A stretch of DNA of 64,000 bases from the NCBI RefSeq assembly GCF_017569925.1, contig NZ_CP050854.1:2356001-2420000 (forward strand). Direction: 5' to 3'. Source of the DNA: Brenneria izadpanahii (GTDB taxonomy: Bacteria > Pseudomonadota > Gammaproteobacteria > Enterobacterales > Enterobacteriaceae). The notes beneath the pieces were generated by a model. That model worked only from the letters and a program-made list of their open reading frames with translations, did no database searches and had not been told where the DNA came from. How positions within the stretch are numbered: the first letter of the stretch is position 1; each line of letters opens with the position of its first letter. Positions 20,819 through 30,461 of the stretch are shown piece after piece. The position numbers were made by a program, and so were the translations under genes.

Positions 20819-21451
20819 ATGAAAAAAGCGTCTTTCTTGCTACTGGCGGCAGCGCTGTTGCCAGCGGCCGCACTGGCTCATCAGGCCGGTGATGTCATTG
20901 TCCGTGGTGGAACCGCTACCGTGCGTCCGGTAGAGGGGTCTGACAATGTTTTGAACCTGGGTTCGTTTAAAGTTGATAACAATACGCAACTGGGGTTGAC
21001 GTTCAGTTATCTGGTTACGGATAACATCGGCGTGGAATTATTGGCCGCGACGCCGTTTACGCATAAAGTAGGGTTGAACGGCGTCGGGACGATCGCCGAG
21101 GTAAGCCATCTACCGCCTTCTTTGATGGCGCAGTATTACTTTGGTGATAAAGCCGACAAACTTCGTCCTTACCTTGGCGTAGGCGTGAACTACACCATGT
21201 TCTTTGATGAAAAATTCAATGACCGGGGGAAGAGCAATGGCTTAAGCGATCTGAGCCTGACAAACTCCTGGGGCGTGGCTGCGCAGGCCGGTCTGGACTA
21301 CAATCTGGATGAAAACTGGCTGATTAACGCTTCGCTGTGGTGGATGGATATTGATACCGATGTGAAATTTAATGCCGGCGACCAGCGGCAGACGATTAGT
21401 ACCCGTCTGGATCCGTGGGTATTTATGTTTGGGGTCGGCTATCGTTTTTAA
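20819..21451 (+). CDS. ompW: Outer-membrane protein OmpW
   Basis: Eight-stranded outer-membrane beta-barrel with a hydrophobic channel, 210 residues (E. coli 212). The start at 20819 is preceded by GGAG 6 nt upstream. The signal peptide is MKKASFLLLAAALLPAAALA, with cleavage before HQAGD. Barrel signatures include AGDVIVRGGTATVRPVEGS, the LGLTFSYLVTDNIGVELLAATPF segment and the terminal aromatic strand FMFGVGYRF. It lies downstream of an FNR-type site, so anaerobic regulation is likely. A terminator follows. Confidence 0.97.
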   Translation: MKKASFLLLAAALLPAAALAHQAGDVIVRGGTATVRPVEGSDNVLNLGSFKVDNNTQLGLTFSYLVTDNIGVELLAATPFTHKVGLNGVGTIAEVSHLPPSLMAQYYFGDKADKLRPYLGVGVNYTMFFDEKFNDRGKSNGLSDLSLTNSWGVAAQAGLDYNLDENWLINASLWWMDIDTDVKFNAGDQRQTISTRLDPWVFMFGVGYRF

Positions 21452-21485
21452 CGATGAAAACGGAAAGGGGGTTGTCGGTAACCTC

Positions 21486-21515
21486 AAACGGCGGATTTTC
21501 ACCCGCCGTTTTTCG
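21486..21515 (+). terminator. ompW terminator
   Basis: AAACGGCGG and CCGCCGTTT (21486-21494 / 21503-21511) form a 9-bp stem with an 8-nt loop, followed by TTTTTCGTCT. It also lies just after the convergent trpA end. Confidence 0.8.
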
Positions 21516-21534
21516 TCTCTTGCGCGGCCTACCG

Positions 21535-22341
21535 CTATGAACGCGTTGCCGCTTTCATATTGCTGACAAAGGTACGCAACTGAGACAGCATCTCCGCGGG
21601 ATTGTGCTGATTTTTTTCAATAATCCGAACGATCGCCGAACCGGAAATAGCGCCGGCCGCCCCTGCGGTTAATGATTCCCGTACTTGTGAAGGTTCTGAA
21701 ATCCCGAATCCCTGAATTGGCGGGGCCGCATGGTACTCCTTCAATTTGGCGACCAGATGGTGAAGCGGCGAATGAGCGCGATTTTCCGCGCCGGTTACGC
21801 CCGCGCGCGACAGCAAATAGGTATAACCGCGGCCATAGGATGCGATTTCACGCAGCAGATCGTCATCGGCGTTGGGCGGGCAGATGAAGATCGGCGCGAT
21901 GCCGTGGCGCTGTGCCGCGGCCCGGAAAGGCGCGGACTCTTCAACCGGAACATCGGCAACCAATACGGAGTCGACGCCGACTTGCGCGCAGCGCTGATAA
22001 AACTCATCGATACCGTTGCTGAAAACCAGGTTGGCGTACATCAGTAAACCGATGGGGATGTCCGGATATTTCTGACGGATGGCGGCAAGCATTTCAAAGC
22101 ACTGACCGACCGTGACGCCGGCGGAAAACGCGCGCAGCGTGGCGGCCTGAATGGTTGGCCCATCAGCCAGCGGATCTGAAAAGGGGATGCCCAGCTCCAG
22201 GGCGTCGGCGCCTGCGGCAACCAGAGTATCAATGATTTTCAGCGACTGTTCCGGTGAGGGATCGCCCAGCGTCACAAAGGGGACAAACGCGCCTTCTTTA
22301 TTGTCGCCGAGGCGTTTAAACAGATGTTGATAGCGCTCCAT
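21535..22341 (-). CDS. trpA: Tryptophan synthase alpha chain TrpA
   Basis: Splits indole-3-glycerol phosphate into indole and glyceraldehyde-3-phosphate; indole is channelled to TrpB. It has 268 residues, the E. coli length, as a TIM barrel. The catalytic Glu is in [16 protein letters not shown] (about residue 49) and the Asp in SDPLADG (about 60). The phosphate site is near [10 protein letters not shown] and [12 protein letters not shown]. The start shares one base with the trpB stop (TAATG), typical of tightly coupled translation. Last gene of the trp operon. Confidence 0.98.
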   Translation of the reverse strand: MERYQHLFKRLGDNKEGAFVPFVTLGDPSPEQSLKIIDTLVAAGADALELGIPFSDPLADGPTIQAATLRAFSAGVTVGQCFEMLAAIRQKYPDIPIGLLMYANLVFSNGIDEFYQRCAQVGVDSVLVADVPVEESAPFRAAAQRHGIAPIFICPPNADDDLLREIASYGRGYTYLLSRAGVTGAENRAHSPLHHLVAKLKEYHAAPPIQGFGISEPSQVRESLTAGAAGAISGSAIVRIIEKNQHNPAEMLSQLRTFVSNMKAATRS

Positions 22342-23531
22342 TAGATTTCTCCCCGATTTTTTAAAATATCGTGCACGGTAAATATGTCTTTATCGCCGCG
22401 GCCTGACAGGTTAACCACCAGAATTTGCTCTTTCTCCGGCTCTTGCTTGATCATTTTCAACGCATAGGCCAAAGCGTGGGACGATTCCAGCGCCGGGATA
22501 ATACCTTCATGACGGGAGAGTTCTTTAAAGGCCTCCAGCGCTTCATCATCGGTGATCGAGACATAGTCGGCCCGGCCGATGCTATTCAGATAAGCGTGCT
22601 GGGGACCGACGGAGGGGAAATCCAGACCGGCCGAGATGGAATAGGACTCTTCGATTTGTCCTTCGCTGGTTTGCATCATCGGGGATTTCATCCCGAAGTA
22701 GATCCCCACGCGGCCATGCTTGAGCGGCGCGCCGTGTTGCCCGGTTTCAATGCCTAATCCCGCCGGTTCCACGCCGATCAGGCGGACGCCGGCGTCATCA
22801 ATAAAGTCGGCGAACATACCGATGGAGTTGGAGCCGCCGCCCACGCAGGCCAGCAGCACATCCGGTAAGCGGCCTTCTTTTTCCAGCATCTGCGCTTTTA
22901 TTTCCTCACCGATCATGCGCTGAAATTCACGCACGATGGTGGGGAACGGATGCGGACCCGCCGCCGTACCCAATAGGTAATGCGCCTTCTCATAGCTGCC
23001 GGACCAGTCGCGCAGCGCTTCGTTACAGGCATCTTTCAGCGTGGAAGAGCCGCTGTGAACCGGTATGACTTCCGCGCCCATCAGGCGCATACGGAATACG
23101 TTGGGGGATTGGCGCTCGGCATCCTTGGCTCCCATGTAGACGCGGCATTTCAGCCCCAGCAGGGCGCAAGCCAGCGCCGTCGCGACGCCGTGTTGCCCGG
23201 CCCCGGTCTCGGCGATGATTTCCGTTTTCCCCATCCGCTTGGCGAGCAGAGCCTGTCCCAGCACCTGGTTGGTTTTGTGCGCGCCGCCGTGCAGCAAGTC
23301 TTCGCGCTTCAGGTAAAGCTTGGTGCGGGTGCCAGCGGTCAGGTTTTTACATAATGTCAGCGCGGTCGGCCGGCCGGCATAGTTCTTCAGTAAGTCGATG
23401 AATTCCGCCTGGAACTCGGGATCCTGCTGGGCGCTTACAAAGGCTTCCTCCAACTGGCGAAGGGCCGGGATGAGGATCTGCGGCACATACTGTCCGCCGA
23501 ATTCACCAAAGTATGGGTTGAGTAATGTCAT
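22341..23531 (-). CDS. trpB: Tryptophan synthase beta chain TrpB
   Basis: PLP enzyme joining indole and serine to tryptophan. It has 396 residues (E. coli 397) from the ATG at 23531, which has AGGAA 4 nt upstream. A longer frame to 23585 reads into non-conserved sequence and is rejected. The PLP lysine is in [11 protein letters not shown] (about residue 86) and the phosphate-binding loop is GGGSNSIGM. An 87-nt non-coding gap separates it from trpC(F), much more than the usual few bases. Confidence 0.98.
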   Translation of the reverse strand: MTLLNPYFGEFGGQYVPQILIPALRQLEEAFVSAQQDPEFQAEFIDLLKNYAGRPTALTLCKNLTAGTRTKLYLKREDLLHGGAHKTNQVLGQALLAKRMGKTEIIAETGAGQHGVATALACALLGLKCRVYMGAKDAERQSPNVFRMRLMGAEVIPVHSGSSTLKDACNEALRDWSGSYEKAHYLLGTAAGPHPFPTIVREFQRMIGEEIKAQMLEKEGRLPDVLLACVGGGSNSIGMFADFIDDAGVRLIGVEPAGLGIETGQHGAPLKHGRVGIYFGMKSPMMQTSEGQIEESYSISAGLDFPSVGPQHAYLNSIGRADYVSITDDEALEAFKELSRHEGIIPALESSHALAYALKMIKQEPEKEQILVVNLSGRGDKDIFTVHDILKNRGEI

Positions 23532-23618
23532 AATATTCCTGTCTTTATATTCAATATACCCGTCATCTTTTCGCGTTGCGGGCATAAATGTTGAGCCGCG
23601 CTGCCATTGACGCTACGG
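23532..23618 (-). repeat. Insert-like spacer between trpC(F) and trpB
   Basis: This 87-nt spacer contains ATACCCGTCATC and GCGTTGCGGGC segments that resemble dispersed intergenic repeats of Pectobacterium/Yersinia-type genomes (recalled, not searched). At its trpC end there is a perfect 10-bp hairpin, GACGCTACGG / CCGTAGCGTC (23609-23637), which overlaps the trpC(F) stop. It lies inside the operon, where E. coli has only a short junction. Confidence 0.5.
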
Positions 23619-24980
23619 TCATTCCGTCCGTAGCGTCTGAAAAACCGCAGCGATCTTATTCGCATCTTTCTTTCCAGGCTGACTTTCCACGCCGGAATTG
23701 AAGTCCAATCCGGCGCACCCCAGTTGAGCCGCCTGGGCGCAGTTATCAACGTTTAGTCCGCCGGCCAACAGTACGTTATCCAGCGTCTGTCCCTTGAGTA
23801 TGGACCAGTCGAACGTCTGGCCGCTGCCGCCCTGGGCGTTATCCAGCACATAGCGATCGACGTGCCGTAGGTTTCTTTCCGGGCATGCGCCGCGTATGCT
23901 CAGCGCTTTCCAAATTTGGCAGGTCGCGGGCAGATGTTCACGCAGCAGCGAAATGGCGTGCTGGTCTTCGTCGCCGTGCAGCTGTACCGCGGCTAGTTGC
24001 AACTCGCCGGCGAGAGCGACGATCCGCTCGATCGGCGCATCGCGGAATACGCCGACATAACGCAGCGGGGCGCTCTGAATAAGGCGCTGCGCCTGTTCCA
24101 GCGAGATATGGCGCGGGGATGATTCAACAAAAATCAAACCGCCATAAACAGCGCCGGCCTGATAGGCGGCCTGGGCGTCTTCCGGGCGGGTGAGGCCGCA
24201 GACTTTATTCTCGCCGAGGATCACGCGGCGCACGGCCTGCGCCAGGTCGGATTCGGACATCAGCGAGCTGCCGATCAAAAAGCCATCGGCGAACCGGCTC
24301 AGTTCGCGAATTTGCGCATGAGAATGGATGCCGGACTCGCAGATCACCGTCACGCCTGCCGGCAGCCGTGGCGCAAGCTGACGGGTACGGTCTAAATCAA
24401 CAGACAAATCGCGCAGGTTGCGATTATTAATTCCCACCACGCGGGCTTCAAGTTTAATTGCCCGTTGCAGTTCATCTTCGTTACTGGCCTCGGTCAACAC
24501 GCCCAGCTTCAGACTATGGGCCAGGGCGGACAACTGGCGATACTGTTGGTCGTCCAGCACGGATAGCATCAGCAGAATGGCGTCGGCCTGATAATAACGC
24601 GCCAGATAGATCTGATACTCCGAAATAATAAAGTCTTTACACAACACCGGCTGGTGAACCTCTGCGCTGACCTGCGGCAGAAAAGCGAAATCACCCTGAA
24701 AATATTTTTCATCGGTCAGCACCGAAATCGCGGAGGCGTAGTCTTTATAAATCCGGGCGATCTTTGCCGGATCGAAATCATCACGGATCAACCCTTTCGA
24801 AGGCGAGGCCTTTTTGCATTCCAGAATAAACGCCGGCTTATTCTGGCTCAGCGCCTGATAAAAATCCCGTTGGCTGGGAACAACCTCATGCTGGAACGTC
24901 GATAAAGGCTGTTTTTTCTGGCGCGCTTCAACCCATAAGGCCTTATCCCGCACTATTTTATTCAGAATGGTTTCCTGCAT
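23619..24980 (-). CDS. trpC: Bifunctional indole-3-glycerol-phosphate synthase / phosphoribosylanthranilate isomerase TrpCF
   Basis: Carries out two consecutive steps, PRA isomerisation and ring closure to indole-3-glycerol phosphate. It has 453 residues, as in E. coli. The N-terminal IGPS barrel (about 1-255) has FILECKKASPSKG with the catalytic Lys, VLCKDFI and VGINNRNL. The C-terminal PRAI barrel (about 256-453) begins VCGLTRPEDA with the catalytic Cys and has VQLHGDED and LAGGLNVDN. Seven nucleotides separate it from trpD. A hairpin spans its stop codon. Confidence 0.97.
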   Translation of the reverse strand: MQETILNKIVRDKALWVEARQKKQPLSTFQHEVVPSQRDFYQALSQNKPAFILECKKASPSKGLIRDDFDPAKIARIYKDYASAISVLTDEKYFQGDFAFLPQVSAEVHQPVLCKDFIISEYQIYLARYYQADAILLMLSVLDDQQYRQLSALAHSLKLGVLTEASNEDELQRAIKLEARVVGINNRNLRDLSVDLDRTRQLAPRLPAGVTVICESGIHSHAQIRELSRFADGFLIGSSLMSESDLAQAVRRVILGENKVCGLTRPEDAQAAYQAGAVYGGLIFVESSPRHISLEQAQRLIQSAPLRYVGVFRDAPIERIVALAGELQLAAVQLHGDEDQHAISLLREHLPATCQIWKALSIRGACPERNLRHVDRYVLDNAQGGSGQTFDWSILKGQTLDNVLLAGGLNVDNCAQAAQLGCAGLDFNSGVESQPGKKDANKIAAVFQTLRTE

Positions 24981-24987
24981 GACTTCT

Positions 24988-26004
24988 TTATCCTCTTGCG
25001 GCCAGATCGGTAACCCGCTGATAGGCCTGTCCGCTACGAATGACTTCTAATGCCTGCTGCGCATTTTGACGCAAATCTTCCCGTCCGAATAGCTTCAATA
25101 ATAATGCAACGTTGGCGGCGACGGCGGCTTCATGTGCCGGTTTGCCTTTACCCTGTAACAGTGAGGCCAGAATGTCACGGTTTTCTTCCGGAGTGCCGCC
25201 CGCTAATGCCGACAGCGGGAAACTTTCCAGCCCGAAATCCTGGTGGGTTAATTCGTAGGTTGCTATATCGCCCTGGTTCAACTCGGCGACCTGCGTTGGC
25301 GCATGTATCGCCACTTCGTCCATTCCACCGCCGTGAACTACGGCCGCCCGCTGATACCCCAATACCTTCAAGGTTTCGGCAATCGGGCGCACCAGTTCCG
25401 GACGATAGACGCCGATCAGCGCCAGCGGCGGACGGGCCGGGTTAACTAATGGACCCAGAACGTTAAACAGGGTTCGGGTTTTTAACTGCTGACGCACGGG
25501 GGCCGCGTGGCGAAAACCGGGATGATACTGCGGCGCAAACAAAAAGCACACGCCCAGGTCGTCCAGCGCCTGACGCGCCTGTTCGGCAGGCATATCAAGG
25601 CGAATGCCGAACGCGGCCAGCAAGTCGGACGACCCCGACCGGCTGGAGACGCTGCGGTTGCCGTGTTTGGCGATCTTCAACCCGCAACTGGCGGCCACAA
25701 AAGCGCTGGCGGTCGAAATATTGATACTGTTGGTGCCGTCGCCGCCGGTGCCGACAATATCGGCGAACGGGTAGTCAGGGCGGGGGAACGGTTGCGCATC
25801 GGCCAGTAAGGCGGTTGCCGCGCCGGCGATCTCTTCCGGGTGTTCGCCGCGAATTTTCATACTGATCAGCGCCGCGGCCAGCTGGCTAGCTTCAAGCTCG
25901 CCGCGCACGACGGCGCCAAACAGCGCCTGGCTTTCCTGTCGGCTGATGATTTCGGCCTGATATAGTTTTTCAAGTATTTCCGCTATGGAGAAAGTCTCTT
26001 GCAT
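24988..26004 (-). CDS. trpD: Anthranilate phosphoribosyltransferase TrpD
   Basis: Transfers phosphoribose from PRPP to anthranilate. It has 338 residues as a stand-alone protein, whereas in E. coli this domain is fused to TrpG. The PRPP-binding [14 protein letters not shown] and [17 protein letters not shown] motifs and the [10 protein letters not shown] segment are present. Fifteen nucleotides from trpG. The separate arrangement is known in Serratia, Yersinia and soft-rot bacteria. Confidence 0.97.
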   Translation of the reverse strand: MQETFSIAEILEKLYQAEIISRQESQALFGAVVRGELEASQLAAALISMKIRGEHPEEIAGAATALLADAQPFPRPDYPFADIVGTGGDGTNSINISTASAFVAASCGLKIAKHGNRSVSSRSGSSDLLAAFGIRLDMPAEQARQALDDLGVCFLFAPQYHPGFRHAAPVRQQLKTRTLFNVLGPLVNPARPPLALIGVYRPELVRPIAETLKVLGYQRAAVVHGGGMDEVAIHAPTQVAELNQGDIATYELTHQDFGLESFPLSALAGGTPEENRDILASLLQGKGKPAHEAAVAANVALLLKLFGREDLRQNAQQALEVIRSGQAYQRVTDLAARG

Positions 26005-26019
26005 GATCGTGTCCTTTAA

Positions 26020-26598
26020 TTAAGCCAACGCCCAGTCCAGCGTCTGTTCGAGCAGCCGCGCGCCGTGGGTGGTTAAAATCGATTCAGGATGAAACTGGAA
26101 GCCGTAAACGCGGTCGGCGTCGTGACGCACCGCCATCACCATGTCGTTAAAGTGAGCGTTAACGGTCAACTCCGCCGGAATATCGCTGCCCACCAGAGAG
26201 TGATAGCGCGCCACCGGTAGCGGATGGGGTAAGCCGGCGAACATCGCCAGACCGTCATGGTCGATGTTGGAGGCTTTGCCGTGCAGAATCTCGCCCGCCT
26301 GACCTACATGGCCGCCATAGGCTTCCACAATCGCCTGATGCCCGAGGCAGATGCCGATAATCGGCAGTTGACCGCGCAGACGCTGTAGCAGTTCAGGCAT
26401 GCAACCCGCCTCGGCCGGGGCGCCCGGACCGGGAGATAACATCAAAACCGGCCGTTCCATTTTCTTTAAATGGTCGATGATGGCGTCGGCCGGCAGATGA
26501 TTACGATAAATAACCACCTGATGCCCGCTGGCCCGCAGTTGATCCACCAGATTGTAGGTAAATGAATCGATATTATCGAGCAGTAAGATATCCGCCAT
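26020..26598 (-). CDS. trpG: Anthranilate synthase component II TrpG (glutamine amidotransferase)
   Basis: Supplies ammonia from glutamine to TrpE. It has 192 residues, a free class-I amidotransferase. The oxyanion strand is [12 protein letters not shown], the nucleophile Cys is in [11 protein letters not shown] (about residue 84), and the catalytic His-Glu is in [11 protein letters not shown]. Its start shares one base with the trpE stop (TAATG), giving coupled synthesis of equal amounts of the two subunits. Confidence 0.97.
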   Translation of the reverse strand: MADILLLDNIDSFTYNLVDQLRASGHQVVIYRNHLPADAIIDHLKKMERPVLMLSPGPGAPAEAGCMPELLQRLRGQLPIIGICLGHQAIVEAYGGHVGQAGEILHGKASNIDHDGLAMFAGLPHPLPVARYHSLVGSDIPAELTVNAHFNDMVMAVRHDADRVYGFQFHPESILTTHGARLLEQTLDWALA

Positions 26599-28160
26599 TA
26601 GAACAACTCCTTCGCGTTGTGCGCACTGGCAATGGCCCGCAGAACGGCCCTCGCCTTATTTCGTGTTTCATCGGCTTCCGCTTGCGGAACGGAGTCCAGA
26701 ACAATGCCCGCGCCCGCTTGCACTGTGGCGATGCCGTCTTCAACGTAGGCTGAACGGATAACGATACAGGTATCCAGATCGCCGTGGGCGGTAAAATACC
26801 CCACCGCGCCGCCATAGCTGCCGCGCCGGGTTTTCTCACTGGCGGCGATAAGCTGCGTAGCGCGGACTTTCGGCGCGCCGCTCAGCGTTCCCATATTCAT
26901 ACAGGCGCGGTAAGCGTGCAGCGCATCCAGATCTTCACGCAGCGTTCCCACCACGCGGGATACCAGATGCATGACGAAAGAGTAGCGATCGACCTGGGTT
27001 AAATCGGCTACATAGCGGCTGCCGGGCTTACAGATTCGCGCCAGATCGTTGCGCGCCAGATCGACCAGCATCAGGTGTTCGGCCATCTCTTTATGGTCGG
27101 TACGCATTTCCAGTTCAATGCGGCTGTCGAGATCGCGATCCAGCGAGCCGTCGGCGCGGCGTCCGCGCGGGCGGGTGCCGGCGATCGGATAAATTTCAAT
27201 CTGACGGCTGTCTGCGTCATATTTCAGCGAACTTTCCGGCGAGGCGCCAAACAGCGTGAAGTCCTGGTCCTGCATGAAAAACATGTAAGGGCTGGGGTTA
27301 TTGTCTTTCAGAACCTGATAGGCAGACAGCGGCGACGGGCAGGGCAGCGAAAAGCGGCGGGAAGGCACCACCTGAAAAATTTCTCCGGCGCGAATCGCCT
27401 GCTGCATCTGAGTAACAACCTCGCCATAGGCTTCATCGCTCTGGTTGCAACTGAGCTCCATGCTGTCAATCGATTGATGCGGCAGCGCGGGGGCCGGTTG
27501 TTTCAACTGCTGCTGTAGTTGCGTTAACCGTTGCTGTAAGCGCTGCCGCTCGCCGCTGTCCGGCGTAAACAGGCTGGCCTGAAGCAGGGTAGTCCGTTGT
27601 TGATGGTCCAGCGTCAGCAGGGTTTCCGCCAGATAAAAGCAATAGTCCGGGCAGCGCTGCTGCTGGCTCAGTTCCGGCAATGTTTCAAAACTGGCCACCA
27701 GATCGTAAGCGAACAGTCCGCCCAAAAACATCGCTTCACGCTCATCGGCAGGCGAGTCGACCAGCTTTAGAATGACGCGTAGCGCATCAAAAACGGATAA
27801 CGAACGCAGGCGGGAGTCTTCATCCTGCATGTTGTCTGCCGGGGGGAAGGTCAGTTCGCGGCTGTTAGGATGCGCGGCGATGACGACTTCGGGCGGCAGC
27901 GCCTTATCCAGCAGCGGCAGCAAATTCGCGCCGTTGGCGGTCAGCGCCTGAACGGAAACCTGCTGGCCGAGTGCGGTGATGCGCAGCGCGCTATCAATAA
28001 TTAATAGGCTTTTCAGGTTTTGCTTACTTTCTATTTCGGCTGACTCCAGCAGCAGCGTGGCGGGTCTTGCGCCGCAGAGCTGGTGGAAAATGGTGCTGGG
28101 GTCATTGCGGTAGATGGCCTCGGTACGCAGAAGCTCCAGTTTTGGTCGTGTCGTTTGCAT
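26598..28160 (-). CDS. trpE: Anthranilate synthase component I TrpE
   Basis: Makes anthranilate from chorismate, the committed and feedback-inhibited step. Starting at the ATG at 28160 gives 520 residues, exactly the E. coli length. A tandem ATG at 28163 is equally well placed behind AGG. The tryptophan-binding motif [11 protein letters not shown] lies near residues 35-45, with the chorismate-binding [30 protein letters not shown] and [11 protein letters not shown] downstream. First structural gene after the trpL attenuator. Confidence 0.98.
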   Translation of the reverse strand: MQTTRPKLELLRTEAIYRNDPSTIFHQLCGARPATLLLESAEIESKQNLKSLLIIDSALRITALGQQVSVQALTANGANLLPLLDKALPPEVVIAAHPNSRELTFPPADNMQDEDSRLRSLSVFDALRVILKLVDSPADEREAMFLGGLFAYDLVASFETLPELSQQQRCPDYCFYLAETLLTLDHQQRTTLLQASLFTPDSGERQRLQQRLTQLQQQLKQPAPALPHQSIDSMELSCNQSDEAYGEVVTQMQQAIRAGEIFQVVPSRRFSLPCPSPLSAYQVLKDNNPSPYMFFMQDQDFTLFGASPESSLKYDADSRQIEIYPIAGTRPRGRRADGSLDRDLDSRIELEMRTDHKEMAEHLMLVDLARNDLARICKPGSRYVADLTQVDRYSFVMHLVSRVVGTLREDLDALHAYRACMNMGTLSGAPKVRATQLIAASEKTRRGSYGGAVGYFTAHGDLDTCIVIRSAYVEDGIATVQAGAGIVLDSVPQAEADETRNKARAVLRAIASAHNAKELF

Positions 28161-28192
28161 CATTGCTACCTGTTTTATTTTGCCCATATATG

Positions 28193-28216
28193 AAAAAGCC
28201 CGCTTAATAAGCGGGC
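28193..28216 (-). terminator. trp operon attenuator terminator
   Basis: On the minus strand GCCCGCTT-ATT-AAGCGGGC is followed by five T. The 5' arm CCCGC can alternatively pair with GCGGG overlapping the trpL codons (about 28263-28267), giving the expected competing antiterminator. Confidence 0.9.
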
Positions 28217-28254
28217 CTGGGAATATCTGCATGTATGATAATGGCTATGCGTGA

Positions 28255-28317
28255 TTACTCCACCCGCGTAAGGGAAGAGCGCCACCAACCTGATTTCATC
28301 GTGTTTTGCATGACCAT
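28255..28317 (-). CDS. trpL: trp operon leader peptide TrpL
   Basis: Short regulatory peptide MVMQNTMKSGWWRSSLTRVE, 20 residues, with two adjacent Trp codons (28282-28287). In-frame ATGs at 28311 and 28299 are possible alternative starts. Ribosome stalling at the Trp codons would favour the antiterminator. It is longer than the 14-residue E. coli leader, but the GWWR core is the same. Confidence 0.85.
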   Translation of the reverse strand: MVMQNTMKSGWWRSSLTRVE

Positions 28318-28350
28318 TATCAACATCTCACTGTTTGTGTGCTGAACTTG

Positions 28351-28385
28351 CGTACTAGTAAACTAGTTCGTACTTCGAAAGTCAA
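28351..28385 (-). promoter_or_regulatory. trp promoter with TrpR operator
   Basis: The minus strand has -35 TTGACT (28380-28385), a 17-bp spacer and -10 TTTACT (28357-28362). The -10 lies within the palindrome CGAACTAGTTTACTAGTACG (28351-28370), which differs from the E. coli trp operator by one base. This predicts repression by tryptophan-bound TrpR. Confidence 0.92.
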
Positions 28386-28525
28386 TAACAGGAATAATAT
28401 TATTTTATTGCCGGGGTTAAAGCGACGGCGTAGTTCATCATCATGCTAATTATTACTATTACCGGCGCGTTGATGGCATCATAGTGACCTTCGAACCACC
28501 AATTCTGCCAGTGATGGGAATATTT

Positions 28526-29398
28526 GTGTCACAAGAACCTCAACCGCTATCGTCTTTCCCGCTTTATGATCTGCATAGTCACACTACGGCGTCCGATGGC
28601 GTATTAACGCCGGCTGAACTGGTTAACCGGGCGGTTGCGATGCGCGTCAGCGTGTTGTCGATTACCGATCATGATACCACCGGCGGCCTGGCCGAGGCGC
28701 AGCGAACGATTGATGAGCTGGCGTTGCCGTTGCGGCTGATCTCCGGCGTGGAGATTTCAACGCTATGGGAAAACCATGAGATTCATATCGTGGGGCTGGG
28801 TATGGATATTGGTCATCCGGCCCTGCGCGATCTTTTGCTGAGCCAGGCGCAGTCGCGGTGGGAAAGGGCGGAGCAGATCGCTTTGCGCCTGGAGAAAGCG
28901 CGCATTCCCGAGGCGCTGGAAGGCGCGAGCCGGTTGGCGGTCGGCGGCCAAATCACCCGCGGGCATTTCGCCCGCTTTCTGGTGGAGCAAGGCGTAGCGG
29001 CGAATATTAATCAAGTGTTTAAGAAATATCTGGCGAAAGGGAAAACCGGATACGTCCCGCCACAGTGGTGTACAATAAAGCAAGCGATTGATGCCATTCA
29101 TCAATCTGGCGGCGTCTCGGTGCTGGCGCATCCGGGGCGTTATAATTTGACCGCAAAATGGTTGAAACGTTTGTTGACCGGGTTTGCGGACAGCGGCGGT
29201 ATTGCCATGGAAGTGGCGCAATGCCAGCAGGCGCCGGATGAGCGAACGCGGCTTGCCCGTTATGCCCGGGAATTTAGCCTGTCGGCATCGCAGGGTTCGG
29301 ACTTTCATCAGCCCTGCGCCTGGATTGAACTGGGGCGCAAGCTGTGGTTGCCCGCCGATGTGGAGCCGGTGTGGCGGCATAAGGCGCTGGCTGAATAA
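28526..29398 (+). CDS. rnm: 5'-3' exoribonuclease Rnm (YciV/TrpH), PHP domain
   Basis: PHP-family metal-dependent nuclease; E. coli RNase AM acts on short RNA 5' ends and matures rRNA 5' ends. The start is taken as the GTG at 28526 with GGGA 6 nt upstream, giving 290 residues (E. coli 293). An earlier GTG at 28484 and ATG at 28514 are possible. Metal-binding motifs are YDLHSHTTASDG, ITDHDTTGG, GVEISTLWENHEIHIVG, LAHPGRYN and SQGSDFHQPC. Divergent from the trp operon, as in E. coli. Confidence 0.93.
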   Translation: MSQEPQPLSSFPLYDLHSHTTASDGVLTPAELVNRAVAMRVSVLSITDHDTTGGLAEAQRTIDELALPLRLISGVEISTLWENHEIHIVGLGMDIGHPALRDLLLSQAQSRWERAEQIALRLEKARIPEALEGASRLAVGGQITRGHFARFLVEQGVAANINQVFKKYLAKGKTGYVPPQWCTIKQAIDAIHQSGGVSVLAHPGRYNLTAKWLKRLLTGFADSGGIAMEVAQCQQAPDERTRLARYAREFSLSASQGSDFHQPCAWIELGRKLWLPADVEPVWRHKALAE

Positions 29399-29508
29399 GC
29401 ATTCCGCCGCCGGTTGTTTGTCCCTGGCGCAAACGGAAATAACAATATTGACGATTATGCGGGAGAGGCCGTGAGCTTTCCCGTATTTCAGAAGCATGAG
29501 GTAGTGTC

Positions 29509-30129
29509 ATGAGTCAGTTTTTCTACATTCACCCGCAGAATCCTCAGCCAAGACTGATCAATCAGTCAGTGGACTTTCTGCATAAAGGCGGGGTGATTGT
29601 TTACCCTACCGATTCAGGTTATGCGCTGGGATGCAAGTTGGGTGAAAAAAATGCAATGGAACGTATCTGCCGAATCCGCGATCTGGATAGCAACCACAAT
29701 TTTACCCTGATGTGCCGCGATCTTTCGGAGCTATCGACATATGCCTACGTTGATAATGCGGCGTTTCGTCTGATTAAAAATAATACGCCGGGCAACTATA
29801 CCTTCATTCTTAAAGCGACCAAGGAAGTGCCGCGCCGCTTGATGAATGAAAAACGTAAGACCATTGGCCTGCGGGTGCCTTCTAATCCTATTGCGCTGGA
29901 TTTATTAGCCGCATTAGACGAACCATTAATGTCCACCACGCTGATGTTGCCCGGCAATGATTTTGCCGAATCCGATCCGGAAGAGATCCAGGAATCGCTG
30001 GGAAAACAGGTCGATCTGGTAATTCATGGCGGGTTTCTCGGCCAGCAGCCTACCACGGTGATTGATTTGACCGAATCCACGCCGCAGATTGTCCGTGAAG
30101 GAACCGGGGACATCACGCCATTCCTGTAA
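29509..30129 (+). CDS. yciO: YciO, Sua5/YrdC-family protein
   Basis: A 206-residue cytosolic protein of the YrdC/Sua5 fold. Paralogues make threonylcarbamoyl-AMP for tRNA t6A; YciO itself does not fully replace them. It has GVIVYPTDSGYALGC, the KRIR-like RICRIRDLD segment, NYTFILKATKEVPRRL and TIGLRVPSNP. About 110 nt after rnm on the same strand, so probably in one unit with it. Confidence 0.95.
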   Translation: MSQFFYIHPQNPQPRLINQSVDFLHKGGVIVYPTDSGYALGCKLGEKNAMERICRIRDLDSNHNFTLMCRDLSELSTYAYVDNAAFRLIKNNTPGNYTFILKATKEVPRRLMNEKRKTIGLRVPSNPIALDLLAALDEPLMSTTLMLPGNDFAESDPEEIQESLGKQVDLVIHGGFLGQQPTTVIDLTESTPQIVREGTGDITPFL

Positions 30130-30461
30130 CCTTGGCCGCCGCAATCTCGCCCTTTCGTTCAAACGATCGTAGTAGGACGCGATTGCCCGGAGAGCCGGGG
30201 GCTCAGCCTGTAACCAATACAGCTGGTAATGATCGAAATCTTGTTTAGTTGCATACGAACGTCTAATTAAACGAGAAGAATCAATTATTCTAAAATTCGT
30301 GTAGTATGTTCGCCCGCGCAGCATTGTGTGTGGCTTATTTTTCACCATGCTGTTTGTCGTTAAATGTTTTTATATCAGCAGGTTATTCTGTTTTTTATTA
30401 TAACCTGTTGTTTTTGAAGAACAACATGACGCCTGTGAAGGCGGCACTCAGAGGTTGCTCG
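30130..30461. other. yciO-rluB intergenic region
   Basis: This 332-nt region lies where E. coli has yciQ; yciQ is absent. On the minus strand an open frame (about 30348 down into yciO) reads a stretch resembling the C-terminal helix of glutathione S-transferases (PPALRAIASYYDRLNERARL). It has no start signal or N-terminal domain, so it is at most a remnant. The last 150 nt should contain the rluB promoter. Confidence 0.4.

Noticed and set aside
23532..23585. Longer TrpB start at 23585
   Set aside because: The added residues are unconserved. The ATG at 23531 has a good ribosome site and gives the standard protein length.
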